The position numbers and the translations under genes were made by a program. DNA of 64,000 nucleotides from positions 3,968,001 through 4,032,000 of the forward strand of contig JAJTTP010000001.1 of NCBI GenBank assembly GCA_023313575.1, written 5' to 3'. This DNA is from Eutypella sp. D-1. Lineage: Eukaryota > Ascomycota > Sordariomycetes > Xylariales > Diatrypaceae. This document shows positions 22,570-34,660 of the stretch, one piece after another; the stretch's first letter is position 1, and every line of letters starts with the position of its first letter. The notes under the pieces were generated by a model, which did not search any database, was not told the DNA's origin, and saw nothing but the letters and a program-made list of their open reading frames with translations.

Positions 22570-23263
22570 TATTTTCACCTCCGGGGGTATGCGTGTGAAC
22601 GGTGGCGGTGGCTTGTTGGGGATCGGAGGGTCTGCCTCAGGCCAGAAGGTCAGATATGATAACTGGCGATGTCGATGATGGTGACCACAACCTGGCCGTC
22701 GCCATAAAGATGCGCCAGGATAGGAGTTCCGAGTCGACCCAAGTGAGAGGACCCTTGGACCTCTCATGTGTGTTCAGACGTTAATGAATAGATGGGAGTC
22801 AGTGAGTTTTCTGGAAGTAGAACAGAAAAGGTCTGGTATGTGAATCTAGCAGCTCGTGGAAGTGTGAATATCATGGATAAGGATGATGGAGAGGCCATGA
22901 CAAGACCTCACTAACCAGCCCATGATTCTTAAGGAACTCGGGCACTGCCTCGTTCCGTGGAATACCGCCATCGTTGGTATCCATGGTCAAGACGGCAGCG
23001 ATGCTAGAATATCCGATGCAACATAGCATTTGCCATGTAATAGTATGTCGCGCCGTCATCTGGTACGGGGGCATGGGCACACGGGAATCTGGAGATCCCG
23101 CGGGAAGGACGCTAAAGCCGTCTCTCCCTCCCGTTCAACTTACCCGTCCATTATACTAAGTGGGTCCGGGATCATACTGGTCCCCCAGGGTGGGCTACTT
23201 GTATTAGCCTTCCTTGGTTCTCTTTTTGTAGATTAAAGGGATAGGGAGGGTTTAGGAGATTTT
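22570..23263. other. intergenic: PrpF-like promoter and 3' flank of the transcription factor
   Basis: It includes the in-frame open stretch 22570-22767 that might extend the PrpF-like protein. Otherwise nothing is recognised. Confidence 0.4.
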
Positions 23264-25902
23264 CTAATTTATGCCTTGGAAGCTATCTAGAGCCGAGCCG
23301 TTGAATCCGAATAGCAGGTCATCAACAGATGGTTGTTGCCAGCCAGACCTCGCTATAGCACCATGCCCGTCTCCCGCTTGGTCAGCGGGGCGAGACTGTG
23401 GGGGGATCTCATAACTGAGCGGCTGCGGGTTCGATACTGGGAATGTCTCTGTGTCTACCACATTCGTCGGCGCTGAGGGCACTTGGGCGCTGTCCTGCTC
23501 GCCTAGGAAGCTTTGGATTATCCCGTCTATATCGAGGTCGATGATGCCACCATTCGTGGATATATGTCGAGAAGTAGACCAGTTATTCATTGGCGTTATG
23601 ACTTGACTAATGTCTCTACTGGCTGAAACATCGTCCCGCCTCGTTTCTACCAACTGGGAAGGGGATGCCACGGCACGCCTATCTCGATCGATAATCCAAC
23701 CATCGCTGGCACTTCGCATCACCACGCCTAGGCGTTTCATCAAGCCTTGCACAATACCATTAGCCCTCTGGACAGCCCAGTTAGTCTCCTGATTTTCCTG
23801 GAACACCGCCAGGCACGTCTCAAGGTTGCTATGGGCCTCGGAATTCACGTCTTGCTTGGCGGCGATGCGTGCGTGGATTGTAGCAGCGACGTAGGTGGCA
23901 TACGAAATCAAATACGGAGCTCTCCTGATGCTGAATGATCGGTCATAAACACGTAGTAAATGCACGATATTAGAAGCGGCACTAGCACATTCCATAAACG
24001 AGTTCACTGATATCGCTCGGCTGGTGTTGTAAAGGTGGCCATCGGCGACGAACGGGCGATGCAGTAATATAGCCAGGACATGATACATAGCACTACATTG
24101 TCAGATTTCACGAAACCACCTCTTGGGGATTCAACGTACTGGAGACTTAGGACATGCGGCGGAGGGATGTTCTCTTTTCCTGCCGGATGGAAATTCAGAT
24201 GCTCTGGCAGCGATTTTCTCCAAGAAACTAGCTTCGAGTGCAAGTTCTCAATCAACTTGGATAATTGCTGGGGGCTCTGATTGAAGCTATGTTCGTTATA
24301 GATACAACCGAGGATGTCGCTCATAGTGATTGAGAGCTTGCAGAGCATGGTAAATGTAGAGATGCTATAAGCAGGGGATCCGAGATAGTTGTTCTCAGAG
24401 TGAGTCGAGTAGGCGAACGGAGTCCAGTGCTCAAATTCTTCGTACGTATCTAGAAACTTGATAGGAACAAGACTATCCGATTCCTTCAGCGTCACTGGGC
24501 GGCCTGAATGACAGCAGGTGAGCCGTCACTTTCGCAAAGAACATGGGTTATAAGTAAGGGCATTAGCTAACCTTGATACAATGATTGAACTTTGTCGACA
24601 ACTAATTCCAACGTTAGACATTAATGTGAAACGCATTTTACACGAAGGTTTCAGGAAAGACAAGACGGTAACCCTACCAAAAGCACCCCAGAAGACACGC
24701 CTGCGAATTTCCACGTCTTCGTCGGTAAATCTACGAGACGACACGTCAGGCATCTCAACATGGAGGCCTAGATCAATAATCATGCGGAACGCGAGACCAG
24801 CATAAAGCCAAGCAGCACTGCGCTCATCGCCGAGAGCGAACAAGGAGTTGGTCATAACAAGCAGCGCTTGTATAGTAGTGATCTCGCTCTTGTCCAATGC
24901 ACCGCCAAGAAGTTCCCGTACGCGTTGGCGGAACTTCCACCCAGCTGTCCGCACGTCATTAGGGTCCTTTCGGACCTCGGTCCTAGGGCTAAACTTAGAC
25001 GCGCCGAAGTAGATGGCGTTAAGGAGTAATTTAGAAAAGTACGGTCCATTACAGGCCATGTCGCGCATGAAGACAGGACGGTATGTTATTAAAAACGAGT
25101 GGTGCTGCCGGTTCCAATGGAGCTGGAGCAAGTGTAAGCCAAGATCCGGCTCGACGCCATCAAAATCAAGCTTTCCTGCCCGATAATTGAACTCCTCTAG
25201 ATGGCCTTTACCAATTGTCAGTCAATTTTATGAAGCACGAATAGATATCTATTGTGCAGTGGACTTACGTTGCCTTGCTGATTCTGCCACTAGCCCCTTT
25301 TCGACCCACTCGTCCGGCATCTTGGGCTGCACATCGGCGGGACGGTCCTGAAGGTTCTCCTCAAACAATGCACTTGTCCGGCCATGATAACTAGGCACGC
25401 CGTTGGCAGAGACTACGATGCGGGAGACGCCATGCTGACCAGTTCGCGCTGAGCTTGCCGTAGAATCTGGAGAGGAGATGAGGTCTAATTGAGACGAGTT
25501 TGACACGCCGTTAAGGGAACTATCATCTACACGTGGTGCAGATGGCGAGGCAGACGCAACTAAAGTAGCATTTGACGGCCTGCTCTGCCGCTTGCGACGC
25601 TCCTCGGCCCTGTCAGCATCGCTGAGAGGTTGATAGACACAATCTCTGCCATACGTCTTGCAGTTTGCACAGCTAGGTAACTCGTTGCTACATTTGATCT
25701 ATAAAAGGACAATCAGCCAATTACGATCGATATCTTGCATGCCGAGCCGTGATGAGGCTTGACTTGCCATCTCCACTCTCTGGTCTAGGGAGATTGAATA
25801 CCAACTTGCCTTACGTCCGCGACAGAAGAGACACGCTTCGATTGCCCGCTTCCGTCGGCGGATTGCCGGGTTCTGAGTGCGGGGATCCTTGCTCAGCTCC
25901 AT
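23264..25902 (-). CDS. Zn2Cys6 transcription factor (fungal_trans domain)
   Basis: Six exons rebuilt: 25902-25810, 25698-25269, 25205-24678, 24601-24572, 24503-24140, 24092-23264; 757 aa, frame kept throughout. The zinc cluster spans intron 1: CLFCRGRK|IKCSNELPSCANCKTYGRDC, i.e. six Cys with C-x2-C-x6-C spacing. Intron 1 (111 nt) uses a GC donor (AAG|GCAAGT); only this choice keeps the third Cys in frame. Exon 4 is only 30 nt and supplies VVDKVQSLYQ, a conserved part of the fungal_trans middle homology region (RVFWGAFVVDKVQSLYQG). The domain covers roughly residues 190-500. The overall look is that of nirA-like regulators. It presumably binds CGG-type sites in the nucleus; targets are unknown. 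Start: first ATG of the frame; the further upstream frame has no ATG. Confidence 0.88.
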
Positions 25903-26622
25903 GAGGTTGCATTTGCTCGACGGGAAACGCGTACGAAATGTTGTGAGGTGAAGATGAGAGCGGGTAGGGCAAGTGGGCAACGAAGGTATAGGACAGGCTG
26001 TACTACATTCATTACTGTCTTCCCGCGGGTATGGGCGGGTAGATTTTTACTACTAGGTAGTTAGTCTTGTCGGTCAAGTTGCCGAAACCAGGGCTGGGGT
26101 AGGGTAGCTTAGCATGGGCTTAGCACAGGGTCATCTGGCTACCTATATCCCCGGCCCGGGGGGGCACGATTTTGATTATGTATTTAAATTTAGTTAAACA
26201 GCGTTACGACAGTAGGCTCCGCACACCATACCCGTTCCATACGTGCGTGCCCTGGGCTTAATAACTTATCTGGCGCGCCCGCACCTTAGATAGACGTCAT
26301 TACATAGAAGAACCGAATTGAAGCCAACATTAAATCCTAGGGCGAGGTGAGTAGTTCGCGCACACACAGTGTATGGATGCGCATGACGAAGTTAACCAGG
26401 CCAATGATGTCTATTAAGCTAAAAACATAAACGTCCCCAAACCCCCGGCCCCCTTCCCCCGGGCAACATTTTACGGCTCATTATTGACCCGCACATACGT
26501 CGCCCATTCAAAGTTAGGAATTTGGCTAAGACCCTTCACTGGACCGTGAGTGTAAGACTTCTCGGATTTATATTTGGTCCAGCGACGTCAGAACTTAGCG
26601 TGTCCATCCCCTTTACACCCCT
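25903..26622. other. intergenic: transcription factor promoter, 3' flank of secreted protein
   Basis: Includes a C/G-rich run near 26150-26165. No gene, RNA or repeat is supported apart from a tandem CTTTACACCC pair at 26611-26630 that overlaps the end of the next gene. Confidence 0.4.
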
Positions 26623-27307
26623 TTACACCCCAAATACTCCCAGCATATGGTTTGCAAAACTATTGCAGTTGAAACCATCAGGCTTGCGGTCTTGAACAGT
26701 GAAAGTTTTACCCTTGGCCTCGGCTCTGGCTAAAAGATTTATCAGTCTTTGGTGTCCACCCTTACACATATCGTAATAAGGACTTACCGGTTTTCCTGAC
26801 ATCTTCTATAGTCCAGCCTGACGGCAACGCGCCACGGCTCACCCACTGCTCGCCGGGTACCTCTTTGTACTTATCAGCGTAGCCCACGACTTTCTCGTTC
26901 TCGGCGTTAGGGGCATCTTTGAGCCATTCCCTCTCCTCACGCCGGATAGCGAGGCCGATCTCATACCAGTTCCCCTGGTTGCCGATAACGAGGTCTACGT
27001 GCTGGGCACAGATCCTTGTCATGAGCTCGTTATATCCCGAATGGTCAAGCCCTTTGCTATTGTCTACATATTTCGAGATCGGCTCCCTCCTGACGAATAC
27101 ATAAAGCTTTCTTGGATCCGCGTTTGATGGAATTGGTGGCGCACGCTTGTATAGATTCCCGCTGTCTTCACCGCGAGCCGCCAGAATGGGCTCATGATTC
27201 TCGCGAATTAGGTCCCGGGGGTGGGTGGGCCTGCTGATCTCAGCCTCCTTCGCACTCGTGTAGCTGACGAGCGCGGCGAGAAGAAGCAGAGGATTCTGGA
27301 ACTTCAT
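26623..27307 (-). CDS. secreted protein of unknown function
   Basis: Two exons, 27307-26788 and 26729-26623, with a 58-nt GT-AG intron; 208 aa. The first ATG at 27307 gives a signal peptide (MKFQNPLLLLAALVSYTSA). A possible Kex2-type site (LYKR|AP) lies about 55 residues in, so a pro-region may be removed. The mature part has few cysteines and conserved-looking aromatic patches (KLYVFVRREP, GNWYEIGLAIRREE, ALPSGWTIEDV). I do not recognise a domain. It could be a secreted effector-like or cell-wall-associated protein; that is inference from the signal peptide and size only. Confidence 0.78.
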
Positions 27308-28829
27308 TTTCAAGAATGTTAGCCTTGAGAAGGAATTTACTGAATAAGTATGGTATTGGTATGTTTTGGTTTATGAATTGCTTAAGAAGATCGGATGTAG
27401 TTTTGCTTGCTGTACATTGTTGATTAAGATACAGATCAGCGGAATACGTGCTGATTTATATTCGCCAGTGCTGGCTGTATTTCAGTCGATGCGAGCGATT
27501 CTTGCCTCCTGCTTCTATTTATAAATCAAATAGTCCGGCTCCAGAATATCAGGGTATTAGGGGTCACTGAGAATGAAACTCACTGCTGAGATGAACATTT
27601 CGGCTACAGGTGATGATGTCTGAATCATGATGATATAGGGCTGACTTCAGGGTAAACATCTGTGCCGCATGGCTCAGCACTGAAATACGCCGCGCAGGCC
27701 GCGCTCAGCAAGACTTTCATCTAGGGTGAGAATGCCATACAGGAATGCATTGTTGACAAGAGCATAATCTCTCTTGCGTCTCAGGCATCATCGTGAACTC
27801 TTGACTGAAAGTAGCCGGCTGTGCCGCAACTGGAGGGTCCGAGCGGCATAGTGATACCTTTGCCATAAACCTTCCTAACAGTGATTACCCTATAATGGCC
27901 AGCCTCGTAGGGATTTTGCTAGGGATCATCTTGTGGGGGGAACGGCAGGAGACAGTAGCTAGGCCGCAGGTGACGTAAGGAGGCCAACGGTGGCCAGGTG
28001 TTAAAAGGAGAACCCTTCGCATGATTTGAATATAGAATCATAGTCTGCTATAGCACCAAGAGTTGAGCTTATGATATTTATCTGATAGTATCCCCTAGTT
28101 GGTACGGTGGCAGGTTGAAGCTATCGTGACATCGTACTTCTTACACAGAGCTTGGATCTACCTTGAAGCACAAATGGTAGTAATTATCAAGGGACGTTGG
28201 GGGTCCTTGCTATTCTGCTATAAATACCCTGGATCAAGGATGAGAACGGCGATATTCGGGGAACACCTGCAGCCTTCTGATATGGGTCTTCAAGGCTGAA
28301 CAGGGGTGTGATAAGATATATAAGATCAGCAAAAAGACCCGCTGAGGATCGATCGCTTAAGGGTTTTTTGTTTCTCTCCATCACGGCCATCATTAATTTG
28401 ACACCCTACTCCCCGCATTGCAGAGTAACGTTCCTACCTTGATCCTATAACGAGATAATTCTTTGGCCACTTATGATGGTACTCCGCTGCTTACCACACC
28501 CAAGTAAACATAACACTCCGTTTATACCTAGACAAGTCGACTCTCCGATACATCTTATTCACGATCCTTCTATTTTTAGCCTGCTTAATGAGTGGCATAC
28601 AAGGCCATGAGCACAGACCTTAACTGGGTACCCGACCGTACCCGCCGGCCTTGCCATACTAAAATAATAACGGCACCGCCCGGGCTCGTCGCGGTTCAAG
28701 TTAGTTCGCATTAAAGTAGGCAACATTTTTATATTCCGGCTTATTACATTTACCTCGAACCTCTTAAAAGTGCCCAGTAATAGTTCGATAAGGTATTAAG
28801 TGGTTATAATTTACAGCATAATTCAGGGA
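27308..28829. other. intergenic, no gene supported
   Basis: This is the promoter of the secreted protein on the right side of its start, then about 1.2 kb with only short unrelated frames. Nothing recognisable until the carrier relic. Confidence 0.5.
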
Positions 28830-29100
28830 CCACCTTTGGCATGGGCACGGTCGCGGGCAGCATCATTGTCTACGCGACTCAGCCCTTTGGCACGATCAAG
28901 ACGAGAACGCAGAGTGCCAAGGGGGACATCGACACTCGAAGCATGCAAGGCAGTCTTCCAAGAGCACGGAGTCCGGGGTTTCTGGAGTGGCAGTACTATG
29001 AGATTAATAGGAAGACGGGCGATTAGCGGAGGTATCGTCTTACGATCTACGAGACGGTTCTATGCTTGATGGTTTATCCCCGAAGTCTTTACAGGAGCTC
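28830..29100 (+). pseudogene. mitochondrial carrier (SLC25) C-terminal relic, frame-shifted
   Basis: Three neighbouring frames together read like the last ~85 residues of a mitochondrial tricarboxylate-type carrier. Frame one has GTVAGSIIVYATQPFGTIKTR, containing the Px(D/G)xIKTR carrier signature. Frame two has STLEACKAVFQEHGVRGFW and STMRL. Frame three has TIYETV. At least two frame changes occur, no upstream two-thirds of the gene is visible, and no splice sites repair it. It is a degraded fragment. Confidence 0.75.
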
Positions 29101-30156
29101 TAGAGTTCTTGGTCGGGATTAATCAACCACTTTATGGTGCAAGTACAAACCGTAGTGGTAAGAAAGGGGTAAATTTTAATTTTACGCATAACGTGCTTGT
29201 ATAGGATATTCAATTTGGGAGAGTAAAGAATGTTTGTTGTTTTTCCTAAGTTCCAACGGTCCAATTGGGACCGGTTGGGGCCGTCCTTATAGTGGTAGGT
29301 CAAAATCGCCCTGACCGTCAGTCTTGGCGTTCTCGGCTCAAAATGGTACCCCTACGCGGATACGTAGTGTACGTATTAGGTAAGATACCTAAGCGATTGA
29401 GGGGGAAGTATCTCTTAAACAGGCATAGGCGGACCATAGAAAGAAATGCAATAGTTACTCCATACAGAGTCTCACTTTACATATCAGAAGTATTCACTTC
29501 AACCCTGGCCATGCCTGGTGGTTTCGGGATAATCTTGCTGTTCCCGATAGTATCTACCACCTTCCCCGCGGTGAGGATCAACGGTCAAAAGTGATTGATC
29601 GGACAACATGCTTGCTTACCCGATGGGAACCGTCTTACTCTTTCTCACTCCCACTCCCGCTTGTTCCCGCGGGAAGGGTGGGAGAGCGTAGCCCAAATAC
29701 CTGCCATGGGTCCTGCATAGGAGCGGGTCTCATGGAGATCCCAAGAGTCTGGTAATCGATCTAGCTTTGGGTCTATCACGAACGGTCTCAGGGCAAAAGT
29801 CACGCTAGTTCATCGCCATGGCCTACTCCTGGAGTAGGCCATCCAGGATCGTCCCCCGCAATTTGGGGTTTGGGGGATGCCATCATGGTCCTAAGAATCC
29901 GGGGATGCTCTCCGCACAAGGCCGTGCCTTTGTGGGGTCTTCTTTTATGCTCTCCCGAGTCGTATATGACTTGGTGTTCTTGAATGTCACCCTGCCGTAT
30001 ATAAAACATGAGGATAAAAGGTATACTACCGGAGGACCCTCCTTCTCGCGATGTTAATCCTTCCTGACCATCCCGCCTTTTGGCCTCTGCTACGCTGCTC
30101 AAATACCTGCCTCTGTCATCGTCCTGTCGGCGGCGGACTCGTTTCCTGTTGCGAAG
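29101..30156. other. intergenic, no gene supported; MFS promoter at right end
   Basis: Short frames only. The last few hundred bases before 30157 are the promoter of the Dal5-like permease. Confidence 0.4.
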
Positions 30157-32123
30157 ATGACTTCCTCTACCAAATCCGCCAGTTACCATGGTAATTATAG
30201 TGACGAGAAAGGTGACGTGAAGTACATAGAGAACGTGGTCGGTGTCAACCCTTCTGCGTGGGACATCCAGCAGCGTTTCGAGACTCTCAAGGATTTAAGC
30301 GAGACTGAGATGGCGGCGCTCAACACCCACGTTAGAAAGATCATCGACTGGCGCATGATGCCTTGCGTCACGGTCATGTTCTTGATGAAGTCAGTCCGCG
30401 CCCTTGTATCGGGCTTGAGATCTGAATAAGAATATTCCGCTTACATGATTGGTATAGCTATCTGGACCGCATCAACGTCTCCAATGCTCGTATCGCTGGT
30501 ATGCAGGAGGATTGCCACATGAGCGATACCACATGGAGCGCGGGAATATCCACGTTTTATGTAGGATATATGGCTGGCCAACTTCCTGGAAATGGTACGT
30601 AGCCATACCGAGAATTCAAGCTCTACTAGTCGCACCAAGACAATGCTAATAATCGTGGTAGTACGTATAATGATTCACAGCTCGCAACACCTATAAATGT
30701 TATGTCCACGAAGATATCTGCGAGTAAGTTTCAGGCTTAGGACTTCAATGCTAACTCCAGATCTAGATATTCCTTGCTAAGGCGAATCCACGATGGTATT
30801 TGCCAAGCATGATGCTGGCCTGGTCTGTCTGCACGATTTGCACGGCGGCGATCAGCAGCGGTGCCGGCTTTTGTGTAATCCGATTCTTGACCGGGTTGTT
30901 TGAGGCACCTTTCTTCCCTGCCCTAACGCTGAGTGAGTTTTTGGTTGGGTAGATTACCCTTCGTGACTTGTGACTAACCAGTTGATTCAGTGACTTCGTC
31001 CTGGTACACGAAAGAGGAAAACCCCGTCCGCATGGCGGTATGGCACGCCGGCAACACCATCTCCAACATTCTGTCTGGCTTCCTCGCGGCCGGAATTCTG
31101 ACAAATATGGACAACGTCGCGAATTTGCACTCCTGGCAGTGGTTCTTTCTTATCGAGGGTATCGCTTCTATCCTGGTTGCGCTCACAGCGTACACCTTGC
31201 TTCCCGACTGGCCTCACAACACGCGATTCCTGAGCGAGCAAGAGCGCGAGATGGCTCAGTATCGGATCCTCAACAGTAATGGTGGCAGGGAAGAACGTGA
31301 TGGTGGCCTCTGGCAGGGTGTGAAGGAAGCCGTCAAGGATCCATTTACCTGGTTCTTCTGCCTGATGCACTTCTCGCTCACACTGGGCCAGAGTTTCAAG
31401 GATTTCTTGCCTTCTGTAAGTCTCATGCGTTATCTGTCGCACCTTAGAAGCTTGATGAGTGTCTGTCAACTTGGTCACCGCTGACTGGACCCCCATAGAT
31501 TATGAAGACCTTCCATTTCGACCAGCTCACCACCTACCTAGTCCAAGCGCCACCGTATGCGATTGCCTACGTTAGCGCCTGCTGTATTGCTGTAGGCACC
31601 CACTCTTTTTTTCTTCATCTATCACTTCTAGGTGTATTGTAGCACAGACACTGACTAAACTTCATAGTGGTCGTCCGGTCGGAAGCAGGAGTCCTTCTGG
31701 CATGTCGTGATCCCGATCATATTCAGCGGCATAGGTGGCTCACTGCTAATCGCAACGTTGAATGTCGGAGCGCGGTACTTTGGGCTGATACTGCTAATCT
31801 GCGGGACGTACAACGGACTCAACCTGCAGCTGTCGTGGGAGACAACTGTGGTGCCAGCGCCACGGGCTAAAAAAGCAGCCTTGATCGCCATTGCCAATTG
31901 CGTATCCCAGAGCAGCCACTGGTTCAGCCCCTACTTTTTTCCCACCAGTCAGGAGCCGTACTACCGCCTTGGTGGCGGTCTTATCCTCTTCGGCTGCCTC
32001 TTCGTCGCCATATCCGCCTGTCTCATCCGCTGGCGCTGTACCGTCCTCAACAAGAAGCTTGACGAGGCCGAAGGCTGGTCAGAGCACTCTGGGAACGAAA
32101 GGGGCTGGAGGTATATGACTTAG
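30157..32123 (+). CDS. Dal5-like MFS permease (anion:cation symporter family), possible frame defect
   Basis: Six exons: 30157-30389, 30458-30594, 30767-30932, 30991-31415, 31499-31591, 31668-32123 (about 503 aa). Family signs are YLDRINVSNARIAGMQ, TLMTSSWYTKEENPVR (loop typical of allantoate/nicotinate-type permeases), IEGIASILVA and the C-terminal GLNLQLSWETT. Introns 1, 3, 4 and 5 splice in frame. Intron 2 (30595-30766) does not: the best GT-AG pair leaves one base too many, and exon 3 in its natural frame begins at phase 0 while exon 2 ends at phase 1. One extra A at the acceptor would explain it, as would an unusual site or micro-exon. Likely substrate is a small organic anion such as allantoate or a vitamin; not determinable. 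Confidence 0.75.
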
Positions 32124-32659
32124 ACCACATAATTCGGGTAAGTGACGCCGAAGCTCGACGGGGAGGAGAGCGAAGAAAGATACACAATATGTGTAGTCTT
32201 CATACAGATGCATTGCCCTCCGAAGAGACTAGTTATGCAAGAATCGAAATAATGACCTAACGATAGATATACACCCCAAAACGTGATTGAGTACGAAAAC
32301 TCCCAGTATATGCTTCAGTGTTGATTCGTTGGCAGACTAATGGGATGAAGTGTGACAAGCTGGGCACCTAAAGGTCTTGACCACTATAATTAGGTATAAA
32401 ATAGGAAAGAAAAGCACCGAGTCTTTGCCACTTCCTCCATTGAATAGTAGTTGCTAGTGACATTTCATATCCTACTCCGTCCTGTGGGACCTGGTGACGG
32501 TGCACATCCCAGTCATCCTGAGTAAACTCCTATAGATCAGCCAACCAGCACATTAAAACACGAGCATACGTATAGGACAAGATAACACAATAACCATTAC
32601 TATTAACTACCTGAACTAACTAACAAGACCATCACGTACTACAGCTGCACTCGCTGCTG
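32124..32659. promoter_or_regulatory. intergenic; promoter of the HET-domain gene
   Basis: No gene seen. The region contains A/T-rich stretches just before the ATG at 32660. Confidence 0.35.
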
Positions 32660-34660
32660 ATGGACCACTATATTTACTCGCCGCTCGTAAGCGAGCCAGG
32701 CCGGGATGACGCAATGCGGATCCTAAAAGTCCTGCCCGGCTGCGGCGACGAGCCGCTCAAATGCACAATGGAGAACACATATCTCTCTGACTGCATCAAC
32801 TTCGAAGTCTTGTTCGTAGACAGTGGCCATCCCGGTATCGAGGATGAGAGGAGGGATTCCAGGATCGCTTGCGACCACAGATTCCTCCCAGCAACGACCC
32901 CTCTCCGGGCGGCGCTCTCCCACCTCCGTAAGCCCGCGGAGTCCCGGAATCTCTGGGTTCAAGCTCTGTGCGTCAACCAGTGCGACTCCGACGAGCGGGA
33001 CCGCCAGATCCGTCTGATGAGGGACATTTCCCCCAAAGCAGAGCGCTTGCTCATCTGGCTCGGGGATGGGGTACAGGGCGAGCATGAAGGCAATAGCAAG
33101 AGGAAGGGTCTTTCCGCCGCGAGCATAGAAGCAGCCCGCGAGCTCGGACGACGTATGGTCCGCTACCGCGAGGCGGCAGACGGAGATACGAAGGAGCTTA
33201 GTTGGGGATCTGACCACGTCACACAGCTCTTCGGGGACTTCCGACGCCCCGACGAGATATCCAAGCTTCGCGGGTTTGCCACGGCCCATCGGCGGCCATG
33301 GTTTCGGGACATCTGGGCCGTGCAAGCGGTCACGCTCGCGCGGGAGATCACCTTGCTCTTTGAGGCTGGGGGCCGCACTGAGGGCATAGATTGGCCGGAA
33401 TTTGTAGCCGCGTCCGAAGCGATAGTCTGCCTCGGTCTCGAACCGCCTCAGCACAGTGACCCCGTGTCGAATACGCATGCGTCCTCGTTTAGCCCTATCT
33501 CTCTCATTAATCGCACGCGCGAGGATCGACTTCATGGTCTTCTCTGGAAGGAGCGGCCACTGGCCATCTTGTCCCGACTTGCTGGAGTCTTTGATGTCGC
33601 GGACCCGCGGGACAGAATTTTCGGCCTAAGCAATCTAGTCCGGGGTGGAACCGCCGTGAACGATGCTCTTCGGGCCGATTATACTAAAGACGTGACCCAG
33701 ATATACTGCGATGTAGCAAAGGCGATCATCCGAGAGTCGGCAAGTTTAAGTATCCTGTCAATCCCAAGGCGGTCCCGCGGGACAGGGGTGGACGGGCTGC
33801 CATCATGGGTACCGGACTGGACGAATAACCGGCGCACCGCACAATTGGGGAGCACACGCTACGGGGAAATTGATGATCAAACTTTCAACGCGACCCGTGG
33901 GTCCCAAACTCAGGTTGAGATCGATGAGGTAACCTCGTCACTGCGTGTATGGGCGCACTTAGTAGACCGGATCAGCGCGGTCGGCACGATACTGAGGGAA
34001 GATGAGGTACCCCCGACCTGCTTCAGAGACCACAGCAACAATAAAGAAAAAGGCAAAGATAACGAAAGCTTTTTCAACATACCAAAGTGCAGCTATGTCT
34101 TTGATGATTGGACCCGGGTCGCCGGCCTACCGAATCAGACAGCCCCGTACATAACCGGCGGGTCGGCCTGGGACGCATTCGCGCAGACCCTGGTATGTGG
34201 TAAAGCCTCGCACGTGTCCGGCGCGGCACTGTGGGCACAGCTCGGGGTCCTGGAAAAGTACGCGGCGATCGCGCGGTTCGTTAGTTCTGTCCCCATAGAT
34301 ACCGATACTCCCAACCATCGGCAGGACCTGGTGGACCGCGGAGTCTCCTACATGCGCGCCGCACTGTTCTACGACGATGACACCCGAGGAAATTTGGATC
34401 CCGGATACGAGGCGCACCTAGCCCCGCTCGGAGACCGCCGCGTCTTCCGGACGACGAGGGGATACATCGGTTTAGGTCCCGCGCTGGCGGACGTCGGGGA
34501 CGAGGTCGTGCTGGTAAAAGGGGCGAGCGTGCCGCTTGTGCTGCGTCCCAGAGGCGGAGGCGCGGCGGCCCGAACGCTGCGGGGCGACTGCTTTATTTAC
34601 GGGGCCATGGGGGGTGAAACCTGGAACGAACGGGATGTTATACCGATATGGATAACGTGA
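32660..34660 (+). CDS. HET-domain (heterokaryon incompatibility) protein, divergent
   Basis: A single exon of 666 aa. The N-terminus (IYSPL...RILKVLPG) and block LWVQALCVNQCDSDERDRQIRLM match HET motif 2 (usually LWIDAICINQ), followed by AERLLIWLGD. Further on, DVADPRDRIFGL, ADYTKDVTQIYCDVAKAII and LPSWVPDWT are the standard downstream region, and the Gly-rich C-terminal segment (VPLVLRPRGG...GDCFIYGAMGGE) is the usual end. The first HET motif is altered: FEVLFVDSG stands where YEALSYVWG is normal, so the conserved Trp is lost. HET proteins trigger incompatibility cell death between unlike strains; whether this variant can still do so is uncertain. Confidence 0.88.
   Translation: MDHYIYSPLVSEPGRDDAMRILKVLPGCGDEPLKCTMENTYLSDCINFEVLFVDSGHPGIEDERRDSRIACDHRFLPATTPLRAALSHLRKPAESRNLWVQALCVNQCDSDERDRQIRLMRDISPKAERLLIWLGDGVQGEHEGNSKRKGLSAASIEAARELGRRMVRYREAADGDTKELSWGSDHVTQLFGDFRRPDEISKLRGFATAHRRPWFRDIWAVQAVTLAREITLLFEAGGRTEGIDWPEFVAASEAIVCLGLEPPQHSDPVSNTHASSFSPISLINRTREDRLHGLLWKERPLAILSRLAGVFDVADPRDRIFGLSNLVRGGTAVNDALRADYTKDVTQIYCDVAKAIIRESASLSILSIPRRSRGTGVDGLPSWVPDWTNNRRTAQLGSTRYGEIDDQTFNATRGSQTQVEIDEVTSSLRVWAHLVDRISAVGTILREDEVPPTCFRDHSNNKEKGKDNESFFNIPKCSYVFDDWTRVAGLPNQTAPYITGGSAWDAFAQTLVCGKASHVSGAALWAQLGVLEKYAAIARFVSSVPIDTDTPNHRQDLVDRGVSYMRAALFYDDDTRGNLDPGYEAHLAPLGDRRVFRTTRGYIGLGPALADVGDEVVLVKGASVPLVLRPRGGGAAARTLRGDCFIYGAMGGETWNERDVIPIWIT

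Noticed and set aside
29800..30189. 129-aa minus-strand ORF upstream of the permease
   Set aside because: Low-complexity, no homology features, and it overlaps the promoter and start of the permease.
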